This document shows, one piece after another, positions 27,270 to 41,100 of a DNA stretch of 64,000 bases; the stretch's first letter is position 1; every line of letters starts with the position of its first letter. The notes beneath the pieces are model-generated. The model made no database searches. It saw nothing but the letters and a program-made list of their open reading frames with translations, and was not told the DNA's origin. The DNA is taken from the NCBI RefSeq assembly GCF_021018895.1, contig NC_079369.1:12930694-12994693 (forward strand). Reading direction: 5' to 3'. This DNA is from Seriola aureovittata. Lineage: Eukaryota > Chordata > Actinopteri > Carangiformes > Carangidae. The position numbers were made by a program, and so were the translations under genes.

Positions 27270-28263
27270 TCTGGCGACCTTCATTCGAGCTCTTTCCAGA
27301 AGACTTGCTGTGCATCGGGCACATCAGAGAAACTGTTGTAGCATCCAGTGTTGGACTTTAGATCAAATAAGAACAATGTCATGTTGCATTAAGCCCATCT
27401 GAAAACATCTGATGCATAAAATTGTTTTTTCTTTGTCGCTCAGAGGGGTAAAATGGGTATTGCTCCCTGTCACTATATTTGCTGCCTGTAATTGATATAA
27501 GCAGATACAGAAAAATGATGCAGTATGCTTAACCTGAATAGTTTCTGCCCCAACAGCAAATGTATTAAAATACATAATTAGATGGAAGGAGGACTTGGGA
27601 AAACAATGATGCTGGTTAAATCGTCCTTAAGGACACTGAGTGCCAGGGGAGCTCAAGGACAGCACAGTTAATGGGGCATTAGACATATGACAGGGAAGAA
27701 AGGAAATGGTGTGCATGTTAAATAAAAGGACGGCTGACAGGCGAGAAACACTTGACGTGTGTTGGAAAATTTCCATTAGTGATATAAACATGAATAGCTA
27801 ATGTAATATCCATGGAATAATACAGTCTTAACCATAAGTGGTGGGCAAGTGATGACCACAGTCAGTTACTTTAATGGCATCACTTTCATCACTGATATTG
27901 TTTGTTTTTCAGTTTGTTTGTTCATTGTCGTTTGGTTTCTGAAATTAATTCTGAAATACAGTCCAGAAAAATATTGCTGAAGAGACAATTTGTAAGTCTG
28001 GGAATCATTTTAACATCATCTAACAGTCCTAAAAATATTTGATAAATTCTTAATAGCTGCTTCCATATTGATCATGCTTCATGACGTGTGATTTTTTTTT
28101 GTGAAGTTCTTTCTTCTTCAGCTATTGTCACTCCGCTTGTTAGTCCTGCTGCAGCTGCCAACCTGCATCCGAGGCCAGAGTGGGATGTCAGCACTCACCC
28201 GTCAAGTGAGAGAGTCTATGTGACACTTCTGCCCCACTTCCCTGGGACTTGACCTAGCACCAC

Positions 28264-28267
<4 letters not shown>

Positions 28268-28321
<54 letters not shown>
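28268..28321. repeat. (TG)n microsatellite
   Basis: Uninterrupted TG tract of about 54 nt. Confidence 0.95.
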
Positions 28322-28324
<3 letters not shown>

Positions 28325-30894
28325 AAGAGTAGAGTAGAGAGAGTAGCCCCCGGTGGACCAGCTGCATGGCTGTTACCTTCTTTGCTCTTCAGACAGTGAC
28401 GTTTGTACCCTGTGTTTGTGTGAGTCAGAGCAAACTGTTAACTACTCGTGTGTACATCCCATTTATGCACTGGGTGTACAAGTGTGTCAGTGAGTGTATG
28501 CACTTTTGTGTGAGTGCCAAAAATCCTTAGTCAGTAAAATCAGGAAAATCTTTCAAAGATGGAGCATTTTTGTAAGGTTCAACCCTCCCATAACCGTTTT
28601 TAGGGAAGAGTCTATATATCTACAGCTGCATATAGCAGGTTAGGCATTAAAATTAGTTTTAAGGTTAAAGTTATGTTTAAATTATGGGATTATTTGGGAA
28701 GATGGTACTTTAAAGGACCATACAAATATTTGTATATCCTATTAACATATACGTAACAGTAGTAGAAACCATTTTCCAATCCATAGCTTTAAAGAATGAT
28801 TTCCAACCTTACAAGCATCCATTGGTTTCACTTTACAGTTGCAGGTCATGACACTATGTAATGAAAATCAACCTGAAGAGACTTATTTTGTCAAATGACA
28901 TTTTAGTTTCATGTCCTAACATTCTCAACACCTACTTACGCATCAAAGCAACAACATTTAAACCAAATTAATTATTTAGGACTATTTACACTGTCCAGGT
29001 TTTGATATTCTTGACAACATATCCACATGCATGTTAGCACCAACAAGAAACTGTTTTCACAACAGCTGCTCCTGGAAACAGCCGTGCCAGGCAATAATAA
29101 ACTGTAACAAAAACTAAAGGTGACTGAATACTTAGTGTGATGGATTACTTTGAGCAAGCACATTTAAGGACTCCGCAAACTCATTATCACACTGCTTTGG
29201 AGATATGTAAATCTGTCTAAAATCAAATCACTGTAAAAAACCGTGGTGTATACTCACATGCATGTCAAATCTTCTCTCGGTCAGTAGGTGTCTGACAGGA
29301 TCCAGCTGACCACCGCTCCCAGCTGTGAATTCTCTGTGATGGCTCCTCTGAATAATTGTGTGGAGAACGATGCGTATGTGTGTTGCAGGGGTGTGTCATG
29401 AGCAATGAGCACAACATTGGGGAGCTGCAACCTCAGCACAGCTCAGCAACAGAGAGGATCCATCATCTAGGACAGCACTGGAACAGTGGAGCTGCTGGTC
29501 CACATGTACAGACAGACAGACAGTACACATGCAAGCACACACAACAAGCAGGCTTGTTTTATATGCCACCCCCTACCTTCTCAGCCAAGGCTGCTGCAAT
29601 CAATCCTTCTGTACAAGAGCAGGCCAGTCCAAATTCACATGACACTGCATGATGCTCTGCATCCCACCATCTGTACTGAGCTGTCTGACTGCTGCCACAG
29701 ATGGTGAACAGCTACTGTGGTGCGATCACACCCTTTCATCTGCACCCTCTACCCAAAAGCATCTCAGACACATTAAAAGTAAAGTACATGTCCTGAATGA
29801 AGGTCTAGCCCTGTGTCTGATAAATTTAATTTGCTCTTTGATGAACACAGCCTTGGGGACATTGAAGGTTCTGTAAACTATCGTCACTGCCAGTAAATGT
29901 CGCACTAAACCCTCAGTATCCTAAACCAAAACAAATGCTTTGTCGGCCACAACCCCCCCCCATTTCTTCAGTCTCAGTCAGCAAGGTGTTACAAAGCGAA
30001 GTGGAAGCGGCCACTAAACACACAAGAAGCACAACTGAATAAAGTTAGCCTGTGCACAGGAGAGCCACCAAAAAACACTCCAGCTACAACCAATAGCCCA
30101 CGCTAGCATTGCAACATTTGCCAAACACATTTGTTAAATTGGTAACAGGAAGTTAGCAAAAGGCTAGCTAAAACAGACATGTTACATTATGTACCAATCG
30201 AGTTATTTTCACATTTACACAAAAATAAGTGTATTGATTGCAATTCAGAGATTTTAATTAAGTTGGTGACATCTTACAGTGGAAATGGGCCAAATCCAGA
30301 GAAGGAAAACTGTATGATTTCCTTTGGCTTGACAAGAGAAGGACTCAAGGGCTCAATGTCACGCAGCTTTGTGTGTAAACTACATTCTTTGACAAATCAA
30401 AAGGTCCATAATGTTCCAACACAAAATAAAAAAAATCTTGTAATGACATCTCGTTGTCTGTTACAAATCTTGTCGTTGTTCACATTCCTAGTAAATATGT
30501 TGCACTGAAATACATGGATATTTGCCACATAGCTAGCAGAAGACATGCAAACTGTTTCAAACTCTACCCAGCATCATCATCCTGGACATGTGATGATTAA
30601 TGTGACACATCTGAGAGATTACTGGCAAGATTTGGTGCAGTCGGTGCAACCCCCATTGTTGTCCACATGTCCAAGAGAGGAGGTCGGGGTTGCTGAATGT
30701 AGGCCTTATGGCTCTGGTGTGCAGTGCAACGACACAGCACATTGAACACATGTAGTAGTGACTTATGACCATTCACAACACAGAAGGTCAAAGGACCAGA
30801 AAACAGTGAAAATAACCACATATTATTGATGTTATTTGTGTCTTTCCTACTACTTATGCATTTAAGACTGATGTCATTTCCCTCGCTGTGCTAT

Positions 30895-30990
30895 GGTTGT
30901 GTCTTTAACCAAAATGTGTGCAGCACTCTGGTCAACTCCGGTCGTTTTAAACGTGCTATATCAGTAAACTTGATTTGATTTGATTATTGA
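30895..30990 (+). repeat. LINE/SINE 3' tail with TTGATT-type terminal repeats
   Basis: The sequence CAGCACTCTGGTCAACTCCGG ... CGTGCTATATCAGTAAACTTGATTTGATTTGATT resembles the 3' end of fish L2-related LINEs and SINEs, which end in short tandem repeats of this kind. No coding part is present. Confidence 0.5.
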
Positions 30991-32166
30991 TACTGATGAG
31001 CCCAAAACTTGAAAGTACACAGAGATAACATTAAATCTAATGAGTCCATTTCGGTCTCGGTAACATCAGAAAAATCTGATCTTTTTGTTACTGTGCATCC
31101 CCTCGACCAGGACAGCCATATAAATGAACATGTTCAGGCTCAGTGATTTGGTGTGTACCTGACTGCAATCAGGTTTACCTTACATGGGCAGTTAAACTTC
31201 ATTCAAAGTGCTCTGGAATTTTACTATAAAAATTCACTCAAAAGTAGCCTTTTCCCCAAAGGAAATATTATAGCAAACGGAAATCACACTCTGGGACTTA
31301 ATTTAAAAAAATAATTAAGAATTGCCCTAGAAGGAATCCCATGATATCCTCCAGATCTGAAGCAAGCTTAACCATTTGCTGGGTAGAGGCAAAAATATTT
31401 TGATAGGAATTTATTTTCAAAAATATCTGCTGGTGTGAAAAACAGGGGTCATCTTTACTTTTCATAATAAATATAGACTTTATCACAGTTAAACAATTAT
31501 ATTGGACAATTATCATACAAAAAGGGTCGAGGAGAGCACTGATTGGCTGCAGCACCACCAACCACCACCACCGAGATGACAACGCCTTAGAGAGGAAGAT
31601 AGAGTACAAGGTACAGATTAAACAGAGGAAGGTGGTATAGATGTTTGAGATTTTCAAGACCAGACTGCAGTTGAGGGGCTCAGGTAGAAATTTACTCCCT
31701 TCATTTTCACAATTTCTTCTCTCATACTTATAATAAAAGAGCTGAACCTAAGTTAAATAACTTAATTTATCCAACAACAGCTGTCCTGCACCATACAGAT
31801 TCAATAAATGGACTGCGATGAAGGCATTGCAGAAAGTACAGTTGATGACAGTTGTTGATAGGCTACCGCCCCCTAGTGTGAGCCAGAGGAATAGTGTCAA
31901 GCATTCGAAGAAAACTGAACCCAAAGCCAGGGCAGTAAAAAAAAAAAAAAAAAGAGACAGTGAAGAAGCAAGTGTTAAGCAGCACTTCCCCCACAATGTT
32001 TCTGTTGTGAAGTGAGCCCTTGCCCCACTTGTCTGTCCCTCATCTCCACATGCCTTCCTCTCCCCCAGCCCCAGCCCTTCCCTTTCTTCCCATCCAGCTC
32101 CAGGGCATGTTCAGGTACAGTATGTTCTCTCCCTAGGTGAGTGTGTTTTGTGCTCATCAAAGAGTC

Positions 32167-35100
32167 TTAGAGGATCTGTTCAGTGCTAGATGCAGAGATG
32201 TCAAGTAGTCTCCAGGCAGCATATGGGTTGAGCTCCTCCTGGTCTCGACACAGAGCCCACACATACATCATCCTGAGCACTTTTTCCTGGAGAAAGAAAA
32301 ACGGATGGGTGCATTTATTTGTAAGTGTTCAGTTTGTTTTAATCATTGTAAAAAAACTAACAATTTTATATTATTAAAGGTTTTTTAGACAAACCAAATA
32401 TAAACATTTATTTTAGAGTTAGCCGAGTCAATACCCAGATGTCCCATATGTATCTAAAACCAATAAAGTTTGAAAGAAGAAAAGGATTTTAAAGTCTGTG
32501 ACAAAACAAATGGCAAGCAAAGGGAAGCTGGGTATGAAGTCCATAAGAGCAGAGTGTATTATCTAATGCCCAGGCTTCAGGGTTCAGCTTACAAAACTCA
32601 GAAGACCAGTGTATCCACTATTAATCCTCTGGCAGGAGTATATTAATCTGAACACTGGGCAGGAGCCAACTGTATGGTACAGAGTGGACACCTTTTTACC
32701 AATTACAGGTGTCCCTGAGGAGCCCTGAGTGGACAACATGGCTGCTTTACAGCCTATAAAGCTGTAGTCTGGGTCCTGGGTCTAAATAAATAAAATGAAT
32801 GCCCAAATAGTAAAAGGTGGCTCCATTGTCTCATAGCATTCTCCTGGTGCTTCATTTGTAAGAACTAATTTGTGATCATGACCAAATGCCACCTATGGTT
32901 TTGTATTCTTCTATAGCATTACACAGCAAAATGCCAAATAATTTGGATTTGCTGCATTTTAAGATGTTGTTTTTACTGTTATCATATGGCAGATCTAAAA
33001 AATTCAAAGACTGTTTTCTTAGTGGTATTTTTGTTTTTGTTCAAATATGTGTTACTTACAGGGTCTCCCTCTACAACTTCTCCTTTGGTGTTTCGGATCA
33101 CCATGACTAACTGAGCCTGGAAGGTGATAATCAATACTGGACCCTGGTCCATCATCTTCCCCATGGCCAACTAGAGAAGAAGATACACATACAATTTACT
33201 GAACCAACAAAAAAGATTTTTACATTCATTCAAATATAAAAAAGGTTTATAGTGGAGTCATGAATATTCAAAAATACAGAAATTGATGCAAAGATTTACA
33301 TACAGCCTGAGAATAGTATCAGCCAAACACAAAATACAGAAAGTTAAAAAGTAACGAAGAAACTTGCTTGTAACTTTTCAAGATGTTTGACAACACTGAT
33401 ATTTGCCTGACTTGGTTGTCAGCCTATACTTTGATTCTGCATATTTGCAAATTTGAGTGCTAATACTCGCAACTTTATTATAAATCTTGTATAGTGTAGT
33501 CTGGTGTTACTTACATCAATATTGTCAATGTCCAGGATCTTAGAGTGGAACTGAAGTCCCATGGCCTTAGCTTGCTGAATTGGGTGTGCCAGCTGACTGT
33601 ATGTCTACACACCCAGTAAAGGTGAAAAAGAAGATTAGATATTATGACTACACATTTAATGAAGACCTAATCAACTTCAGCCAACATGTGCATGACTGTT
33701 AACTGCACATTGCTATGTGGGCACTTGGCTTACTGCCTGCACACGTTAATACTGAAAGAAGCATATGGCATCTGTGTTTCAACACTTCAAGTGTGTGAAA
33801 GGTCGTACCGCTTCATAACACCAGTCCTTCAGTACCTCCAGCTCCCCTCTGATCATCGCCTGCATGGAGACAGAACAAACCCAGCCTTGAAAAAATAAGA
33901 TGAAAACTTCCGAAATACATTTGGAAGGATCAAGAACTAATCACTTACAGAACTGTAGGTCAACCTGCTTTATATGTAGTTAATTTGGGTAAATATGTAA
34001 AAGTATGTAACTGCATCCACTGAAATTCAGTGTTGACCAAAATAAAACATTTCTTGATCCAGCCTCTGGCTTGACTCTTAAGAAGCTGGTATCAGCATTG
34101 TTTACAGTCCAACATACCTCCAGTATGTTAGGGATGATGTCTCGTTCACACTGCTTGAGGAAGGAATCTTTGTCAAAGGAAGGATCCGCCTTCAAAATCT
34201 CTGTCAGCACCTCAGACATCTCTGTCTTAGAAAACAGTCCACCTAAACGCACATGCCCATGTGGAAAGAGACACATAGTTTAAAGGTTAAAGATTTTTTA
34301 CACTTTATTGTAGCTATTACCTGTATTTTTTAAAGCAAACATTTTGTGATCAGCTGACTCAAATGACTTCAACTGTCAATATTTTCCTCCTCCTTTAAAT
34401 AAACCTACCTTTATGAAAAACAAACAAACAAACAAACAAACAAACTACTACCCAGAAATATCTATAAACTGCGAAATATAAATGACATAAAACCTTTAAT
34501 AAAGACATGAAACATAAATACCTTGCATTAGACGTCTCATTTTTATCAGTTATCAAACCAAAGGTCTCTCACCTATGACGTTGGTCATCTTGTCGGTGAC
34601 AGCACGCGATGCTCTGATAAAGGCATTGTCGCTCTCATCGTACTTCATCTTCATCTCAAAGAACCCTGCAGTGAGCATAAGAATAAGGGGAGTCAGAGAG
34701 AGACGGGAGAAAACAGCAAATCCTAAAAAATTCATAGTAAGTTCATATACAGAGGTCAGGCATCATTTTTCTTGTCAGAAATATGAATTCCCTCCAGACA
34801 ACGTGAGGAATGAAAGGGGTAAAACCGAGGCTCAGCAAAAGGCTGCTGTGCATCACTGTTGGGTGACTGATGAATTATCATAGTAATCCACTACATATCC
34901 TGATAAATAAACATAAACACACACTCAAATCTCTTCAGTCCACTCACACACAAAACATGGACATGTATTTAGCAGAGCTGGGTTTTGGTGCAAAGCTTTC
35001 ACAATGGACACCTTCACCCCTGCAACAACAGCTGATGCACTGGGATTCAAGAGGCAGTGTCTGGACTCCATGCCTCTCTGAATTTTGCATTAATAAACAA

Positions 35101-38100
35101 AGCGCTTTTAAACAGAACATAGGCCATGTGATGCCACTAAAAAGCCACAGCGGGGTGCTGCTGGTGTATGCTGTGCAGGATATTGTTCAGACAGAGGTAA
35201 TCAGTGAATGAAGCCACATATTGCCAGTTCTGTTGAAGTGACAAGGGGTAATCATTTTGCTGATTTCAAATCAGCCAAAAAAGTCATCTGCCACAGATTT
35301 CATCATCACTGGTTCACCTTCCGACCCTAATATTTAAGTTACAGTAAAAAGTGCTGGTACTGCAATGCTTGTAATAGAAAATTACATAGCTGCAAATCTG
35401 TTGACTTTGACAAATGTCCTAACTGTAACCCAGGCAATTTTTTTTCCCTGTCTGAATATTATTAATCATCAATGTTGTTTCCCTAACCAATGTGCATAAT
35501 ATCATCTAAATCAAACCTGTGATGAAAGATTATAAAGTGCTCATTCCACACACTCTCCATCTCTCTCACACTGAGCACTCTATTAATTGCCTCTTTCAGC
35601 AAATTATTAATAGTGGAGAGCCTCATAAGCTTTATACAAATATATGATGCATGTGTTTTAATACTTCGACAACTTTTACAGCAAGATTAATTTATCTCAT
35701 CAGAACTGTGTAACCTCCAACAATAGCAGAATCACATGCAGGAGAAAGCCGAATGGTGTGGATTCACCCAATCTTTTGCAACCTGTTAAACAAGGCCTGC
35801 CGCATAGCTAAACTTTGTCCCCACTCTGCAGTTAAATAGAGGGGTCCCCCATTCAATTTGTGACTCTTTTCCCATGAAAATTTCCATAAGTTAAGTCTTT
35901 GGCTTTATGCTACTTTAGGCATATCAGCAATGGAAAATGCTGGTATACTCATTAAAAGCTTTCTGTAAGTAAGCAGCCATGGTTGCAGAGACAGACAGAA
36001 AGATACAGAGATGAGTAATTCCTTACTATTGAACACCACATTGTTGTCTTTGAAGTCCTTCCACTGCTGGTACCATTTTGAGTCCTTATGGAGCACCACA
36101 CCCATAGCTTCCCTGAAGAACACACAAAGTAAAAAGTTTTGAACAGCAGGCCAAGGAACATGGATGTCACTGATGACATGCTGCATTCATGCTGACCATC
36201 ATATTTCAACACAGAAAGGAAAACATATTACATCAAGAACAATAAACTAAATGTAAAGGAAATTCTGGGAATAGTAACAAGGTTCTGCTCCGACAAAATC
36301 TACTCCTATTTAATTTAAGATAAACACAAGAAGCTTGTGCTACAGAAAATGGACCAGACTCAGTGAATAGCTCCCTAAGCTTAACATGTCCTATGATAAC
36401 TATTAATTTAGCTATACAGACTAATGAGGAGTGATAACTAACATGTCTTTGGGGTCATCAGGTGGGAACCTCCTTTCACCAGTGTTTCGTCTAGTTGGTC
36501 CCACGACACCTCCAGGAGGCTAGACAGTGATCACTGGCGTCCCAGAGTCACTCCCCTAATGCCAGCCATCACTGCTCCTCACACCACGACTATTTTCTTT
36601 ATCTTGCCTATGCTACCACAAACAACACCATCATCAACTCTGACAAAACACACTAGCAGATTAAGCAGATTCAGCAAACAAACTCCCCTAAACAGTTGGA
36701 GAAAGTGGCGGCCATTTTGAATGAGGGAGGTAGAGTCAAGGAGAGATGCCTTTTGAGCTAAACTCTCCCCCGCCAGGTTAGGCTGTGCTCTACCCGCCCC
36801 TACTCCCCCACTCTCCAAGACATCAAACAAACAAACAATCAAACTCACCTAAACAGCCAAAGACACACTACAAACCAATTCAATACAAGCAAACAATACA
36901 GGCCACCTCACCTGGACTAACCGCATGGTCTCAAAGAGGCTCACACAGGCCACACCCCCACTTAAAAACACTTCCTCTTCCTGGATTTCTTCCTTGCTTC
37001 TCCTAAGAGTCTGTCTATCCTAAGTGCTCCCCCTGCTGGGCCCCCAGCTACCATTACTCCTTCTCATCCAAATCCACTGACTGGATCTTGCTGCCTCATC
37101 TGACATGTCCTTTACAATTTTCCACACACTCTGTCCACTTGCTCCTAACTCCCTTACCAAAGAGACAACAGACCTTGCTACAAATCCTCTACATCCTACT
37201 TCCACTGGACAAATCCTAACTTTCCATCCTCGCTGCTCTGCTTCTGCCCCTAACTCTGCATACCTGAGCTTTTTCCTTTCATATGCTTCTTCAACTAAGG
37301 CCTCCCACGGAACAGTCAGCTCTATGAAATATACTTTCATTCTACTCCTAGACCACAAGACTATATCAGGCCTTAGCTTTGTAATGGCTATTTCCTGGGG
37401 AACAACAAGCTTTCCTCCTAAATCTACCTGCATTTCCCAATCACAAGCACCTTCTAAGCTGCCTTGCCTTCTTGTTGTCTTATCAACTTTCTCTCCCTCT
37501 TGAACAAACTTGATTGCAACTTTCTTTGTTTTAGGTCCTCCTAAATTTGCCTGCCTCCGTAACTCTTCAATTCCTGCAGCTAAGCTTTTTAGAACCTGGT
37601 TATGTCGCCACGTATACCTGCCTTGCGACAGACTAACCTTACACCCTGACAGAATGTGCTTTAAAGTTGCAGTACCTGAACACAATGAACATAGTGGGTC
37701 TCCATTTACCCAGAGTTTTAGGTTCTGGGGAGTTGGCAGTACATCATAAGTTGCCCCTATCAAGAATCTAATACTACTTTCCTCCATACTCCAGAGTTCT
37801 TTCCAGCTAAGCTTTTTCTTGTCTACACCTTCCTAATTCACCCACTGTCCCTGCTTAGCCTGGGCCACTGCCTTAGCACCCCTTAATAATTCCTCCTGTC
37901 TACAAACCTGCTCCACGACTAGCTTTCTCTTCTCCTTGGGACCTGCTCTACTCCACACCGGTTTGCTTGGGCCAAGCCCCAAGCCTCCCCGGCCTATTTG
38001 GACATTACCCACAATCTCTGTATGCCTAAGCGTTGCTTCTGCCTCCTGCACTGCGATTCTTGGATTCCACTTTCTCCCCTTGATTGGGTTTGGAACCACC

Positions 38101-41100
38101 TTACTAACTACCGCATCTTTGCTCCCAGATAACAGGAGCTCTGTCCTAACCTTGGTACATTTAAACTCCTCCACTAGACTAGTTACTGGGAGCTGAAGTA
38201 TGTCTTTCCCATACAGTGCCACTGTGCTTAAACATCTAGGAACACCTAGCCACTTCCTAATGTAAAAGCTAACTAATTTTTCCATTTTTTCTGCAGTGGA
38301 TATTGGAATCTCATATACAGACAGTGGCCACATCAGCCTGGGAAATAACCCAAACTGCAGACACCACAGTTTCAACTTTCCTGGAAGCCCTGATTTATCT
38401 ATTCTATCCAGTCCCTCAGCAACATCCTTCCGAAACTGCACTACCTGTTCTCCATCATTCAAGTCTGCCTTGTACCACCTACCTCGACTCTTTACTGATT
38501 TTTCCCTAATTATTGGAATTTCCTCTTCATCTATTACAAACTTCCTATCACTTAACTTCCCTCTGCTTATTGAGATACTTCTAGACTTACTAGGCTTGAT
38601 TTTCATACTGGCCCACTTTAAGTTTTTATTAAGTCTCTCAAGTATTCTTTTCATACATGGCACCGTTGTAGTTATCAACGTCATGTCATCCATGTAGGCC
38701 CTAATTGGTGTAAGGCGCATCCCATCCTGCCGCCTCTCTCCACCTACAACCCACTTAGAAGCTCTAATGATTACCTCCATCGCCATTGTGAATGCCAATG
38801 GAGAAATCGTGCACCCTGCCATAATGCCTATTTCTAGCCTCTGCCATCCTGTTGTGAAGCCTGCTGTGCTTAAGCACAGCCTAATATCTTGGAAATACAA
38901 TTTTACTAAATTAACCACTACTCCAGGCACTTTAAAATAATCAAATGCCTCCCAAATAAGGCTATGTGGCACTGAACCAAACGCATTTGCTAAATCCAAA
39001 AATATGACATTCAAGTCTCTTTTCTCTGTCTTGGCTGCCTGAATCTGCTGCCAAATCATGTTAGTGTGCTCTAAACATCCTGCGAACCCTGGTATTCCTG
39101 CCTTCTGTACTGCAGTATCAATTAAGCTGTTCCTTTCTAAATAACTAGTTAATCTCCGTGCGACTACGCTAAAGAAGATCTTCCCCTCTACATTTAGGAG
39201 AGAGATCATTCGAAACTGACTCAGGTCTGAGGATTCCTTCTCCTTTGGGATAAAAACACCTCCTGCCCTACGCCATGCTCTGGGAATAACCTGTTTCTCC
39301 CAAACTATTCTTAATTGCCTCCACAAAAACTTTAGGATATCAGGTGCGCTTTTATAAACCCGGTAGGGGACTCCATTTGGCCCTGGGGCCGAAGAAGCCT
39401 TTGCACTCCTGACTACCTCCTCAACCTCCTTCCACCTGGGTGGTCTAACATCCATCTCATGATCTATCTTTCCTACTGGCGGCATGTCAGGTGGAAGGCC
39501 TATTACTCTATTCTGCTCAAAATCTGAATATGTGTTTCTTAGATATTTTTCTACTTCTAACTTTGTTGCCTTAAGCTGCCCTCCCTTTTCCTGGTTAAAC
39601 AATCCTTTAGCAAACTTGAAAGGGTCCCTGTAAAACGCTGTCCTTACATACTCTTTATTCTTTCTCTTTTTCCTAAGATATTCAGCCCTTCTAAGTACTG
39701 CTAGTCTGCCTCTCAAATCTTCTTGCAACACATTAATTCCCCCCCTCTCTTCCTCTGTTGCCCTTTTCCACTGCTTTCTTAATTGTCTTCTTTCCTTAAC
39801 TAATTTCTCCATTTCCCTTTGCCGTCTAGACTTAACTAACTGTGCTCTTTCAACCCTCTTTCTGTCTTGCACCCCAAATCTTTCTGCACCATAGGAGTAA
39901 ATTATATCCCCCATCTTCTCTAGTCTATCGCTTGCATTTCCTCTTAGTCTGCTTAAAATTGCTGACAAATCTCTATTGACTGACTCCCATTCTTTCTTGC
40001 TATTTGCCCTCGGCCATTTTACTCTAGTTTTCTGCTCCATATTTCTCTCCTTGACTGGCCTATTCACCTCAGTCTCAGCTGCATCCCCTCTTGTACTCTC
40101 ATCTTCCCCCTCTGTAGCTGTGTTATTGATATCCTTCGAACTGTGGTTTTCTACCTGTCGCTGGACTTCATCCGACTTATTCGATTGACTTCTTAAAAAG
40201 TATCGATCGATGCTATCCTAAATCACAGAACAACCACTCACCAGCTTCTGGCAAAAAACATTAGACCACAATTTCTTATCTCTGCAAGCTGCGATTCCTA
40301 ATAGTAGTTTGAATTTGCTGGTTCAGAAATACTGTATCAAAAATCTCAAAATGGTTACTTCTGTCTCTTGTTACCTGACGAGATGTGAGTGTGGAGTGAC
40401 TGATTAGACAGTGTGAGGCCATATGTGTGCTATTAGCTATCTCTGAAGCTAAGAAGTGTTCGCCTCTCACTAACAGGGCAAAGCAGTGGGCACTCACGTA
40501 CTCATTGGCCTCGAAGACCTTGCTGTCATCGCCTCCCCCCTTGGAGGAGAACTCACTCCTCTTCCTGAGTCTGGCAGGAGGCCGATAAGGGCCAGTGTGA
40601 CCCAGGTCATCAATCTCTTTCTTCACACTCTCCATGCCCTGAAATTAGGTAACAGACAAGAAAACAATATTCAGGTTTATTATTTTCAGGACACTCGTTT
40701 GTCATTATTGTAACTTATTCTTAATAGTGGATTACTTACTTAATATTTAACTACATTCTTACAATGATACCCTTGTTAACACAGTCTTACATTAAAGGGC
40801 TGAGGATTATGTTTTCATGCGTATGTATCTTTACTTTATATAGCAGACATAGAAACCAATTAATCAAGTTTAAGTTCTGTTAACAGTAAAATATTCTGTA
40901 TCCGCACCACAGAGAGTAAAGTGACTCCATACCTGAGATATTGCTCTGAACGCACCAGTCTTCCCCAACATCTCTCCACTCTTAGAGACAGACTCTGCAG
41001 AAGTCTTAGCTGTTTTGGCCGCTTCCTCCATTCCCTCTTTGATTTTCTTCCCAATTTCTGTTCGAGTGACCTCGTCTATCCCCTGTAAAACAAACACAGA

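Larger units (their letters stand above)
22083..32160. other. Region without a recognisable gene; possible conserved non-coding stretches
   Basis: Between the HIPK-like gene and the timm44 stop codon I find only microsatellites, a LINE/SINE tail near 30.9 kb and unique AT-rich DNA. Part of 31.4-32.16 kb must be the timm44 3' UTR, but I could not place its poly(A) signal with confidence. Homeodomain-like TAATTA sites cluster at 22900-23060. Confidence 0.55.

Noticed and set aside
27089..27402. Open frames of Thr-His or Cys-Val repeats
   Set aside because: Translation of a CA/GT microsatellite, not a gene. The same holds for frames at 153-362, 11548-11757 and 13454-14098.
30179..30508. 109-codon plus-strand open frame
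   Set aside because: No recognisable domain, no supporting splice sites or neighbouring exons, and AT-rich codon use like the surrounding non-coding DNA.
37105..37503. 132-codon plus-strand open frame in timm44 intron 6
   Set aside because: Antisense shadow of the retrotransposon endonuclease region.
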